Shown: positions 53,398 through 61,665 of the stretch, piece by piece
Layout: each line of letters begins with the position of its first letter
Numbering within the stretch: position 1 is the stretch's first letter
Assembly: GCA_016213845.1 (NCBI GenBank)
Contig: JACQZN010000001.1
Location: 34,235 to 98,234 of the forward strand
DNA from: Candidatus Wallbacteria bacterium
GTDB taxonomy: Bacteria; Muiribacteriota; UBA6191; JACPRK01
Reading direction: 5' to 3'
Length of the DNA: 64,000 nt
Translations under genes and position numbers: made by a program
Notes under the pieces: model-generated
Databases searched by the model: none
Seen by the model: the letters and a program-made list of their open reading frames with translations, nothing else
Told to the model about the DNA's origin: nothing

Positions 53398-53467
53398 CCT
53401 TCCACCTTCCACCTTCCATCTCCCCTCGCTACTCGCTACTCACTACTCACTACTCGCTACTCACTAA
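53398..53467. repeat. heptanucleotide tandem repeat, two subtypes in one register
   Basis: Ten units in uninterrupted seven-base register: CCTTCCA three times, TCTCCCC, then TCGCTAC, TCGCTAC, TCACTAC, TCACTAC, TCGCTAC, TCACTAA. The stop codon of the transpeptidase gene (53464-53466) is in the last unit. That the two subtypes share register suggests one family with one generating mechanism. Confidence 0.9.
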
Positions 53468-54564
53468 TCCACCCGAATGACGACCGTGTTCTTGGCGACC
53501 TTCTGGGCGATGGGCTGCTTGGCCTTGGTGCGGCTCTTGCCGGCGGCCCGGGACTTGCGCGAGGCGACCTTGCGGCCGTGGCTGCGACGGGAGGCCAGCA
53601 CCCGGCGGCCCTCGAGGGACTGGATCGTCTTGGCGAACTGCTCGGGAGACTGGGAGCGGTACTTCTGGTACGCCTGCAGGATTCGCTTGGCGACCGAGGC
53701 GGCCTGATGGCCCCACTCGTGGTCGAGATGGACCACGCAGGTCACCTCGGGCTTCTCGTATGGGGCGAAGGTGAGGAACCAGCCTTGCTTGCCCAGCGTG
53801 CCGGTCTTGCCCGCCATCGGCAGGTCCGCGATATCCGCGTGCTTGGCCGAGCCCTCGATGAGGCAGCGCCGCATCCCCTCGCGAATGACCTGGACCGCCC
53901 CGACGTCGGTGAAGACAGGCGGAATCTCGACCCCGCCCGGCAAGTTCGTCCCGGCCGTCGCCAGTGCGCCCAGCATCCGGGCCTGCGCCAGCGGGCTCAC
54001 GTACCAGCCGTCGCCGTGCCCGAAAAGCTCGGGCTTCGTCGTGCGCGTGTCAGCCGGAACATAGCCGACCGCCTGTGCCAGACGCTCCAGCTGCGTCGCC
54101 TCGCTGTCGGCCAGCAACCCGACGGTGTAGAACAGGCCGTTGCAGCTGATGGCCAGCGCCCGGCGAATGTCGATCTCGTTATGTCCGCCCGAGTGCCAGC
54201 AGCGGATGTACTTGCCGCCGTAGCGGAACGGCTTGCATTGCAGCGTTCCGTCCGGGTCGATCAGTCCGTGGTTGAGGCCGTAGTAGGCCGTCAGCAATTT
54301 GAAGGTGCTGGCGGCGTTGTACGCCATCCGGGCCTTCACTCCGCCCGAGATCCAGCGCTCCCCGGTTCGCAAGTCCGTCAGCACGGCTTCGCCGTTGTGC
54401 CCACGAAGGATGCGATCCATCGCCGCCTGCATCGCCGGCGTTTCGCCCCGCGGCGGCAGATAAGCAGCCGCTTCTTGAGTCATGATGCCCGGACCCTCGG
54501 CCATCGCGAGTCCTGCAGGGATACCGAAGAGGATGGGTAGAATGAGGAACGATTTCAGGCTCAT
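53464..54564 (-). CDS. stand-alone penicillin-binding transpeptidase with basic tail
   Basis: 366 residues. A signal sequence (SFLILPILFGIPAGLAMA) precedes a transpeptidase domain with the three active-site motifs: STFK (Ser acyl-acceptor, near residue 86), SCN (ISCNGLFY) and KTGT (AGKTGTLGKQGW). There is no PBP-dimer or glycosyltransferase domain, so it is shorter than PBP2/FtsI. The last ~50 residues are Arg/Lys/Ser/Ala-rich (RRVLASRRSHGRKVASRKSR), which is unusual for this family and may bind nucleic acid or acidic wall polymers. GAGGAA precedes the ATG. The stop codon is in heptamer repeat. Confidence 0.85.
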   Translation of the reverse strand: MSLKSFLILPILFGIPAGLAMAEGPGIMTQEAAAYLPPRGETPAMQAAMDRILRGHNGEAVLTDLRTGERWISGGVKARMAYNAASTFKLLTAYYGLNHGLIDPDGTLQCKPFRYGGKYIRCWHSGGHNEIDIRRALAISCNGLFYTVGLLADSEATQLERLAQAVGYVPADTRTTKPELFGHGDGWYVSPLAQARMLGALATAGTNLPGGVEIPPVFTDVGAVQVIREGMRRCLIEGSAKHADIADLPMAGKTGTLGKQGWFLTFAPYEKPEVTCVVHLDHEWGHQAASVAKRILQAYQKYRSQSPEQFAKTIQSLEGRRVLASRRSHGRKVASRKSRAAGKSRTKAKQPIAQKVAKNTVVIRVD

Positions 54565-54765
54565 AGGCGTTCCTCATAACTATCGGACTCGAGTTGCTTT
54601 TTTTTAGGCCTGACGCGCACTTATTCCTCCATCCACCGATGCCCGCCGGCGCCAACCCGTTCCAGCATCCCGGCGCCCCCCACCGCCTCGTGACACATGT
54701 CACGCAGGCACGAGCGCCCATTATAGCCGAAAACTCCTTGCCCAGAAAGGCTTCATTGTGTAAAC

Positions 54766-54978
54766 ATGGGCTTCTATATGAGCGACGCCCCCGCCATCGA
54801 TCCCTCCATCGCCTATCTGGCCGATGCCATCGAGCGGTCGGCGATCCTCCAGGCTGCCCACGTTCGACTCCTCTTGCGGCAGCTCCAGGGCTACAAGTTC
54901 GACGTCGCCGACGAGCGCATCCTCAAGAAGTCGATCGACGAGGCCATCGCCGGCCGGAACTTGATCCTCAAGGGCTAG
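54766..54978 (+). CDS. small hypothetical protein
   Basis: 70 residues, mostly helical and charged (IAYLADAIERSAILQAAHVR). No signal peptide. The start may be the ATG at 54766 or the one at 54778; neither has a strong ribosome-binding site. Its stop overlaps the stop of the minor-pilin-operon gene on the other strand (CTAG). Unrecognised. Confidence 0.5.
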   Translation: MGFYMSDAPAIDPSIAYLADAIERSAILQAAHVRLLLRQLQGYKFDVADERILKKSIDEAIAGRNLILKG

Positions 54979-57875
54979 AACCGCGCCGCCAGCCTGGGCG
55001 ACACCGCCACTGCCCACCAGTCCTTGCGGGAATGCCTGTCCCGCGAAGGCGGCAGCACGCGCGTATCCTGGTAGACGCGCACCGCGGCCGATGGGTCGAT
55101 CCGCCCCTTGTTCAGATGGTAGGTGACCAGGTTGCCCTTGATGCGGGTCAAGCTCCCCGCCGGCTTGATCCCCTCGCTGGCGTACACGGTGCCCTCGAAG
55201 TCGCTCCCCAGCGCCAGCTGCGAGCTGCTCGGTTCGCCCCCGGAGGCGCCTGCCAGGTTCTCGTAGGCAAGCGTCAGGTGGCTCGCGGCATCCGCCCGCC
55301 GGAGCCGGATGCGCAGGCGCGGCTCGTCCCCCTCGTCACCCAGCGCGGCGATCACGCCGCGGCCGCGATAGGTGAAGACCCTGTCTCCGCCGTCGTAGTC
55401 GAGCTTGCGGATGAGCACGATTCCGGTCACGTCCAGCTCTCCAGGATGGTCGCGCAGGTACTCCTCGAACGTCTCATAGACCCGCGTCGCCGCCCGGAAC
55501 CACGGCCGGTACTTTGGCGGGTAAAACCCCTTCGGGAAGCTTCGGGCCACGTTCTTGACCTCGGGTTCCGCCAGGGCCGCCCCGATGTTGCGCCCCTTGA
55601 GACGGTTCCCGAGTAGCGCCCGCCGCACCTTCGTCATCGCGTAAGCAACCCCCGCGAAGGCCCCCCCGGCGATGGCGCCCTTGACGGTCGACTCGAGAAG
55701 CCGCCGCACCAGCACGGTCTGAATCGCTTCGCGCCCCGCGCCCGCCAATGCCTTCTCGCCGACCCTCCTGGCCGTCCACCGGAGCAGCCCGTGCACCTTC
55801 GCACTGTCCCTCCCGACGCCCGTGAAGAAGCCGCTCACCTTGCTGCTCAGGCGATCGCCCGCCTTCTCCGAGGCTGCAATGGCCGCCGGGCTCGAGTCCT
55901 TGCCGAAGAGCTTGCCCGCTACCAGCTTGTCGGTGAGCTTGGTCAAGCCGGCCGTCAGCACCGCCATCGCGATGTCGCTCGCCAGCTCGCCCAGGAAGTT
56001 CTGGTTCTGCCCGGAATCGAAGTGCAGGCCGAACGGGGCGAAGAAGTACTGCTCCCACTCCTTGGGCTCGAGATCGGCCACGGACTTCGAGGTCAGCTCC
56101 CCAGGCCCGTTGATCTTGTAGTGGATAGGGACCACCGCGATCATCATCCCGGCGGCCCTCAGCCCGGCGACCATCGGCGCCGTCCAGACATTGAGGACCG
56201 GAATCGCCGCCAGGAGCGGCCCCAGATCGATCACGGCGTAGATGTAGCGATCGTAGGTGGCGATCTTGTAGACGCCGTACATGCCGTGGTCGTGCTTGGC
56301 CAGATCGAGGGGTCCGTCACCCTCGTTGGACGCGTAGAACGGTTCGGGCAGAATTGCGTCCATCTCCTCGACTGTCCCCAGCCCGTCGCCGTACCCGCTG
56401 CGAGGAAGATCCAACCCACCCTCGTACGGCCTCGCCTTGGGCTTGCCTTCGGCCGTCACCAAAACGCCTCGGAACATCTGCACGGTCGGATCGGCAGCGC
56501 TGGCCCCCATACGCTCGGGCGGCAGCCCGGTGATGGAGAACGTCTGCCGGCCACGGGGCACGCTCCCCGTCAGGTAGGCCCAGTTGAGAGCAATCGCCAG
56601 CTCCTCTTCCGGCGGGATCGCCTGGTAGAGCCCGACATAGCCACCGAGCGCCGGCGCGGCGATCGTCGGGCAGAGCCCCAGCAAAAACACGCCCGGGAGC
56701 GACATGTTGACGATCGGAATTTTCAGGTTTCCGAGCAGGGGATTCTCGTGGACGGGGCGCTGCGGCGGGTGCGTGAAGGCCGCGAAACCCGAACCGGAAA
56801 GCAGACGGCCGATGGTGTTCAGGAGCTCGCCGGGAGAGAGGATCAGGTTCGGCATCCGGACGGCGCGGCTCGACGGGATCGTCGCCCAGCCGTGCCAGTC
56901 GCGCTTGCCGACCTCCGGATAGGCCACCGACGAGCTCTCGCGCAGCGGTCCCCCAAATGAGGCCGGGTCGGAGGCGTCCTCGACTTCGAGGAAGAGCGGG
57001 CCACGGACGAAGACCCGGCCGCTTCCCTTTGGAAACGCGGCCAGCACGCCGCCGCGGTTCAGATCCTCGTAGGCGTAGCGCTCGTCGGGCGGCGGTCCGT
57101 AGTTGAAGAGCGTGAACTCCCGGGCCGGCGGCGTGACGTCGAGGACCTTCACGTCATGCGTGACGGTCAGCCGCCGGCTGCCCGACTGTCCGGCGACAGA
57201 CGCGTCGACGGAGACGTCGAGCGTGAGCTGGCCCGTGAAGTCGCGTGGAACGGGGTCTCGCTCCAGGTCGCCGAAGACCTTCTCGCGGTAATAGGCGGCC
57301 GGATCGCGAAATCCGTCGGCGGCCGGATAGGCCATGGGGCGAAAGTCGTGCAGCCGCATCCGTGCCTTCGCGAGCGATGCGCCGCGGCTGCTGGCGGAGA
57401 GCGCGCGGGTGGCGGCGAGCTCGCCGGTCAAGTCGAGCTCGAAGTCGATGGCGCGGTAGTCTTCGGGGCGAGCCGAGCCGTGGCTGGATTCTATGGCCCG
57501 GTCGAGCTCGTCCGTGAGCCGGTCCTTCCAGGGCGGCGGTGTTCCGGTGGCGCCGAGCGCGGCTTCGATGCGCCCGAGCGCCTCGTCCACCGCCGAGCGC
57601 GCCAGCTGTTCGGCCCGCTCCGCCGCGGCCACGCGCGCCGTCTGCGCGTAGTCGCTGGCGCCGCCGAAGACGAGCGCGAAGGCCGCGACGCCCATCAAGC
57701 CTGCCAGCACGGCGATGACGATGAGCACGACGCCCGCTCGGAGTCTTGCAGTCCGATGCGCCAGGGGATGCACCTTTCCCTCGCGGGATTCCGGGCAGGT
57801 CGTGGTCGGGTTCCGCGGCGCTGTTGCGCCTGCTCCATTCCTACTACGCCCACGGCAGACGAAAGTTGGGTTCAT
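54975..57875 (-). CDS. large PilX/GspK-like pilus-operon protein
   Basis: 966 residues from the ATG at 57875, which overlaps the upstream stop (ATGA); a GTG at 57773 with GAGGG nearby would give a start at VHPLAHRTARLR. A hydrophobic helix (AGVVLIVIAVLAGLMGVAAFAL) followed by an Ala/Arg/Glu-rich helix is the pattern of PilX/GspK-like proteins whose N-terminal cleavage motif is weak. The rest is beta-rich with a hydrophobic middle section (ILTAGLT-like helices around 650-790), much longer than normal PilX. It is the last gene of a four-gene prepilin operon. Confidence 0.65.
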   Translation of the reverse strand: MNPTFVCRGRSRNGAGATAPRNPTTTCPESREGKVHPLAHRTARLRAGVVLIVIAVLAGLMGVAAFALVFGGASDYAQTARVAAAERAEQLARSAVDEALGRIEAALGATGTPPPWKDRLTDELDRAIESSHGSARPEDYRAIDFELDLTGELAATRALSASSRGASLAKARMRLHDFRPMAYPAADGFRDPAAYYREKVFGDLERDPVPRDFTGQLTLDVSVDASVAGQSGSRRLTVTHDVKVLDVTPPAREFTLFNYGPPPDERYAYEDLNRGGVLAAFPKGSGRVFVRGPLFLEVEDASDPASFGGPLRESSSVAYPEVGKRDWHGWATIPSSRAVRMPNLILSPGELLNTIGRLLSGSGFAAFTHPPQRPVHENPLLGNLKIPIVNMSLPGVFLLGLCPTIAAPALGGYVGLYQAIPPEEELAIALNWAYLTGSVPRGRQTFSITGLPPERMGASAADPTVQMFRGVLVTAEGKPKARPYEGGLDLPRSGYGDGLGTVEEMDAILPEPFYASNEGDGPLDLAKHDHGMYGVYKIATYDRYIYAVIDLGPLLAAIPVLNVWTAPMVAGLRAAGMMIAVVPIHYKINGPGELTSKSVADLEPKEWEQYFFAPFGLHFDSGQNQNFLGELASDIAMAVLTAGLTKLTDKLVAGKLFGKDSSPAAIAASEKAGDRLSSKVSGFFTGVGRDSAKVHGLLRWTARRVGEKALAGAGREAIQTVLVRRLLESTVKGAIAGGAFAGVAYAMTKVRRALLGNRLKGRNIGAALAEPEVKNVARSFPKGFYPPKYRPWFRAATRVYETFEEYLRDHPGELDVTGIVLIRKLDYDGGDRVFTYRGRGVIAALGDEGDEPRLRIRLRRADAASHLTLAYENLAGASGGEPSSSQLALGSDFEGTVYASEGIKPAGSLTRIKGNLVTYHLNKGRIDPSAAVRVYQDTRVLPPSRDRHSRKDWWAVAVSPRLAARF

Positions 57876-58726
57876 CGAGCCTCGCCCGCCTTCAGCACCG
57901 TCGCCAGCGCATCCTCGAGCGTTCCGTCACGGCAGAGCCGGTCGAGCAGCTCTCGCCTGAGCGACGCGTCACGCTTCAGGTGCGCCATCAGGTCGGCCGG
58001 TTTCACCGAGTCCGCCGCCCCGGCCTCGGCCAGGGCCCTGAGCGTGGCCCGGGCGATCTGCTCGCGCAGGACCAGCACCTCCGCGTGGGCCTCGCGCGCC
58101 CGCGCCGTATCCCCCGCGTGCCTCGCCACCGTCTCCAGCGCCTCCAGCAGCCGCAGCCGGGCCACCAGATGCCGCGGGTCCTGAGCCTCGAGCGACGCGC
58201 GCAAGAGCCTCACGGCCTCGCGAGCGTCGCCGGCCCTGGAGCGCGACCGCGCCTCCAGGAGAGCATCCTGGTAGGCGCAGTCGGCCTCGTCCAGCTCGCT
58301 CATCGCCAGAAACGTCTCCTCCCGGACGCCCCGGGAGTGGTAGTAGGCGCGGACCCGGCGGGAGACCTCGTCAATCGTCGGCGGAGCGGGGCTTCCCTCC
58401 AGGTAGCTCGCCTCGCTGAACGCTTCGCGGTCCTCGGCCGTCGGCTCCCGGCCGGCCGGCGCCGCTCGTTGTCCGGCAAGCTCACGTTCGGCGGGTGGCG
58501 GAGCGGTCGCGGGGCCCCCCGGCGCCGGACCGGCCTCGCGCGGCACGCGCTGCATCGCCACCCAGAGCGCGTGCGCCACAAGAGCTGCCGAGCCGACGGC
58601 CGCCACGACGGCCAGCACCACCAGCACGTGCACGGCGCGCTCCACCAGGGCACGGAAGCCGTGCCCGCCGCCGGGCGCGCCCAGGCGCAGTACGTGCAGT
58701 CGCCGTGCCTTGCGATCCGGCGCCAT
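57872..58726 (-). CDS. membrane-anchored helical protein of the minor-pilin operon
   Basis: 284 residues. One transmembrane helix (VHVLVVLAVVAAVGSAALVA, about 33-52), a Pro/Ala-rich linker, then a TPR-like helical region (RLRLLEALETVARHAGDTAR) and a helical end. Probably periplasmic apart from the anchor. It overlaps both neighbours (TGATG upstream, ATGA downstream). Unrecognised, but placed like an assembly or alignment factor of a pilus or pseudopilus. Confidence 0.6.
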   Translation of the reverse strand: MAPDRKARRLHVLRLGAPGGGHGFRALVERAVHVLVVLAVVAAVGSAALVAHALWVAMQRVPREAGPAPGGPATAPPPAERELAGQRAAPAGREPTAEDREAFSEASYLEGSPAPPTIDEVSRRVRAYYHSRGVREETFLAMSELDEADCAYQDALLEARSRSRAGDAREAVRLLRASLEAQDPRHLVARLRLLEALETVARHAGDTARAREAHAEVLVLREQIARATLRALAEAGAADSVKPADLMAHLKRDASLRRELLDRLCRDGTLEDALATVLKAGEAR

Positions 58727-59526
58727 CAGTACTCGAGCTCCTCGTCGAGCGAGCTGAAGCGGCCCGGGTGACGCACCTCCGTCGACTTGGAGTCGAGCCA
58801 GACCTTGGTGGCCATCTCGAGCTGTCCCTCGTCGGCCGCGACGGGCTTGTCGGCGGGCCGGTCCTCGAGCGCCAGCCGCAACAAGACGAGCGCGATCTCG
58901 GCCGGGCGAAGGGCGGAGCCGTCTCCGAGCGCAAGCCGCCGGCCGCGCGGCCCGGACGGGTCACTCATGAGCGCCACCGGTGTCGCTTCGAACCGGGTCA
59001 CGTGCGTGGCCAGCACCCGGCGGGATGCGGGCGCCACCGACTCCTGCGGCCGGAAGGAGTAGCGAGGCGCCTCCTCCCGGACGAACCGCCGCTCCAGGTA
59101 TCCACCCGCCGATTCGACCACAAGCGAGCCGGACTCCAGCCGCCAGCACTCCCGCACGCAGTCGACGAGCCAGACCGTCTCGTCGCCCGTGTCCGCGCTG
59201 AACGGGTAGTCGCGCCCCGCGGTCCCGGTCTCGTTGGCCTTCAGCCGTTCCCGGGTGTCGCCGGAGGCGAACCGGTAGTAGACGAGCCTTCCGTCCCTGA
59301 GCCAATCGACCCGAGAGAGCGGCTCGGTCACGAGCACGGCCGCCCGGAGCCCGCGGACCAGGTTCTCGAGCGAGGCGCGCGCGTCGGTGGCGAGCGCGGC
59401 AGTGCGGGCGGCCGTGCCGAAGAGCCGGAAGGACCGCGACTGGAGGCCTACCGCAAACGCGATCAGGATCATCGCGAGACCGCCGAAGAGCAGCGCCTCG
59501 ATCAGCGTCACGCCGCGCCGCCTCAT
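58726..59526 (-). CDS. PilW/GspJ-like minor prepilin
   Basis: 266 residues. The class III leader MRRRG is cut before VTLIEALLFGGLAMILIAFA, with Glu5 in place. The mature domain is beta-rich and ends in a short acidic segment (SSLDEELEY). Size suits GspJ/PilW. It overlaps the upstream GspI-like gene by four bases (ATGA). Confidence 0.82.
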   Translation of the reverse strand: MRRRGVTLIEALLFGGLAMILIAFAVGLQSRSFRLFGTAARTAALATDARASLENLVRGLRAAVLVTEPLSRVDWLRDGRLVYYRFASGDTRERLKANETGTAGRDYPFSADTGDETVWLVDCVRECWRLESGSLVVESAGGYLERRFVREEAPRYSFRPQESVAPASRRVLATHVTRFEATPVALMSDPSGPRGRRLALGDGSALRPAEIALVLLRLALEDRPADKPVAADEGQLEMATKVWLDSKSTEVRHPGRFSSLDEELEY

Positions 59527-59870
59527 CGTGCGGCTCTGAAGATGCGCGCATACCCGGCCGGATAGTCGAGGCCCGCGAAGTCGGCGGCCCGCGCCAGCGG
59601 AGCCAGAGCTGCCATCATGGGGCCGGCCACCGGCCGCCAGTCATGCGCCAGGGCGCGAAGCTCTGCGGGCGCCGCCAGCGCAGCCGCCACCCGCGCGTCC
59701 TCGATCTGCTCGCGCGCGGCATGCACGGCCATGTAGGCCAATCTCGACCGGAAGCCCATCGCCCGGCCAGCCGTCAGCATCTGGTAGAGCGGCACGGCCA
59801 GCGCCAAGAGCAGGCCCAAGCCAAGGACCACCTCCACGGCACTCACCGCCCGTCGCTGCATGAGTCGCAT
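59523..59870 (-). CDS. PilV/GspI-like minor prepilin
   Basis: 115 residues from the ATG at 59870, with GAGG five bases upstream; an upstream in-frame ATG lacks support. Leader MRLMQRRA precedes VSAVEVVLGLGLLLALAVPL, with Glu5 but Ala instead of Gly at the cleavage site. First gene of the pilin operon, divergent from the amidase gene over about 100 bases. Confidence 0.75.
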   Translation of the reverse strand: MRLMQRRAVSAVEVVLGLGLLLALAVPLYQMLTAGRAMGFRSRLAYMAVHAAREQIEDARVAAALAAPAELRALAHDWRPVAGPMMAALAPLARAADFAGLDYPAGYARIFRAAR

Positions 59871-59971
59871 TCTATCCTCGCATGCGTCGATCAAGCCTCG
59901 CGCGTTACTTTCCGATACGTCATACGGAGGTCTCCAGGCGAGCGGCTCCGAGCTCGCCCATTTTCCCGCTC

Positions 59972-61234
59972 ATGACGAACGCGCAGCTCCTCGGCATCCT
60001 GGTTCTCACGTGCGGCGCCGCCGGCATGGCTGCCGCAAACCAGCACTCGGCCTCCACCGGCCCGCTACGGGTGGCCCTGACTCGGCTGCAGGCAGAGCGG
60101 GCGCGGCTCGAGGCCTTGGAGCAGGCTGCAGGCAAGCGGCCGTCACGCCGGGCGATCTGGTACCTCGACCGCCTCTCGACCGGGCTCGACGCCGCCCGTG
60201 ACATGGTCCGCCGGATGGTCGCCCCGCTGCCCGCGGGGGAGCGTGCGGCGGCCGAACCGTTGCCGCCGGCGGCCCACCTGCTCAGCATCGCCGACGTCCT
60301 CCGCCACGAAGCCGACTCGGGCAAGAGCTGCTCCGCCACGGCGATGGCAGGCCCCCTCGCGGGGCGGCGTATCGTGGTCGACGCGGGCCACGGCGGAAAG
60401 GACCAGGGCGCCACCGGAATCTGCCGGCGCGCCGGGGTGGAGCAGTTCCGGCTCCAGGAGAAGGACCTCACGCTCGACGTCGCCCAGCGGGTCGCCGACA
60501 AGCTCCGCCAGGCCGGTGCCACCGTCTACATGACGCGGACCTCCGACGAGACGCTCGATCTCTACGGACGCGGCATCGCCGGCCGCGTGCTCGAAGCCGA
60601 CGCGTTCGTCTCCATCCACTTCAACTACTCGGTGCTCTCCGACCCGACCCCGCGTGGCGGGCGAGCGGTCGACGGCATCGATTACACGGCCATCTACGTC
60701 TACTCGCCCTCGCGGCGAAACCTCCCGATGCCGGGCTACAGCCAGCAGCTGGAAGACCGCATTCGGCTCGACCAGCCGGCACTCTCCAATCGCCTGGCCG
60801 GACATCTCTTCGACCGGGTCTCGGCAGCGATGGGAACCTCCGACGCGCCCCCGGACGCGGTCCGGGCCCGGATGCGCGCCGAAACCGCCCGGCGGGCGCG
60901 GCTGGCCCGCTCCCGCAGTAAGCGCACGGCCGCCCCCGAGCCCTCCGAAGAGTCGGGCTCGTCCGAAGCGCCGCGGGCCGTCGACGCCCCGAGCGCCGCG
61001 CAGCAGCGACTGCATGACCGGTTCTACAGCCGGTATCCGCAGTCGGCGCTGCCCCGCGGCGTCCGTCGTTCCGATTTCGTCGTGCTGCGCGAGACGCACG
61101 ACAAGCCCTCCGTCCTCGTCGAGACTTGCTTTCTCGGCGACAGCCGTCAGCTGACGCGGCTCCGCGAGCCCGACCGCCGCGACTCCGTCGCCACCGCGCT
61201 CTGCCAGGGCCTGGCCGACTACTTCCGGCGCTGA
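59972..61234 (+). CDS. N-acetylmuramoyl-L-alanine amidase (Amidase_3, AmiC-like)
   Basis: 420 residues from the ATG at 59972, chosen because a signal peptide follows (LLGILVLTCGAAGMAAA); the frame is open from 59882. The zinc amidase motifs are VVDAGHGGKDQG (His), EKDLTLDVA (Glu), SIHFNYS (His) and LVETCFLGD (catalytic Glu). A helical domain precedes the catalytic part, and a Ser/Glu/Ala-rich insertion lies at about 300-345. It cuts the peptide from peptidoglycan in the periplasm. A 79-base copy of its 3' end appears downstream. Confidence 0.9.
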   Translation: MTNAQLLGILVLTCGAAGMAAANQHSASTGPLRVALTRLQAERARLEALEQAAGKRPSRRAIWYLDRLSTGLDAARDMVRRMVAPLPAGERAAAEPLPPAAHLLSIADVLRHEADSGKSCSATAMAGPLAGRRIVVDAGHGGKDQGATGICRRAGVEQFRLQEKDLTLDVAQRVADKLRQAGATVYMTRTSDETLDLYGRGIAGRVLEADAFVSIHFNYSVLSDPTPRGGRAVDGIDYTAIYVYSPSRRNLPMPGYSQQLEDRIRLDQPALSNRLAGHLFDRVSAAMGTSDAPPDAVRARMRAETARRARLARSRSKRTAAPEPSEESGSSEAPRAVDAPSAAQQRLHDRFYSRYPQSALPRGVRRSDFVVLRETHDKPSVLVETCFLGDSRQLTRLREPDRRDSVATALCQGLADYFRR

Positions 61235-61319
61235 TCTCCTTGCTGCCCCGGCTGCGGACGGCCCGCGCCAATCCCCGGCGCTCCTTGAACTACCCGGCGG
61301 ATGGCTCGTGAAAAAAGCC

Positions 61320-61376
61320 CGTGGCGTCTACCTGTACCGGGTTTTCCATGGAAACCCGGTACAGGTAGACGCCACG
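61320..61376. repeat. near-perfect palindrome, hairpin family copy 2
   Basis: The arms share GTGGCGTCTACCTGTACCGG with the palindrome at 38985. Here the centre is TTTTCCATGGAAA, with one unpaired T. As in copy 1, it lies between convergent genes. Confidence 0.88.
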
Positions 61377-61384
61377 TTATTTCT

Positions 61385-61463
61385 CGGCTCCGCGAGCCCG
61401 ACCGCCGCGACTCCGTCGCTACCGCGCTCTGCCAGGGCCTGGCCGACTACTTCCGGCGCTGAT
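61385..61463. repeat. partial duplication of the amidase 3' end
   Basis: 79 bases match 61157-61235 with one substitution (C to T), including the stop codon. The copy is in the same orientation as the gene. Confidence 0.9.
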
Positions 61464-61665
61464 CCGCTGGCCGCCGGCCGGTCTACTCGACCCAGTCGGC
61501 GAGGAAGAGGTTGGTCTCGTGCGGGACCTTGCCGTTCCTGTTGGACGCGAAGAGAGAAAAGCCTGTGGCGCTGATCCGCTGGCCGCCGGCCGGTCTACTC
61601 GACCCAGTCGGCGAGGAAGAGGTTGGTCTCGTGCGGGACCTTGCCGTTCCTGTTGGACGCGAAGA
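61455..61665. repeat. 99-bp perfect direct repeat covering the TolB-like gene 3' end
   Basis: 61455-61553 equals 61567-61665, separated by 13 bases (GAGAAAAGCCTGT). The second copy includes the true 3' end of the TolB-like gene; the first is outside it. Confidence 0.92.

Larger units (their letters stand above)
61235..61594. other. gene-free gap made of duplicated gene ends and a hairpin
   Basis: About 360 bases between convergent genes. It holds the hairpin at 61320-61376, a near copy of the amidase 3' end (61385-61463) and a perfect copy of the TolB-like gene 3' end (61455-61553). No intact gene is seen. Confidence 0.85.
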
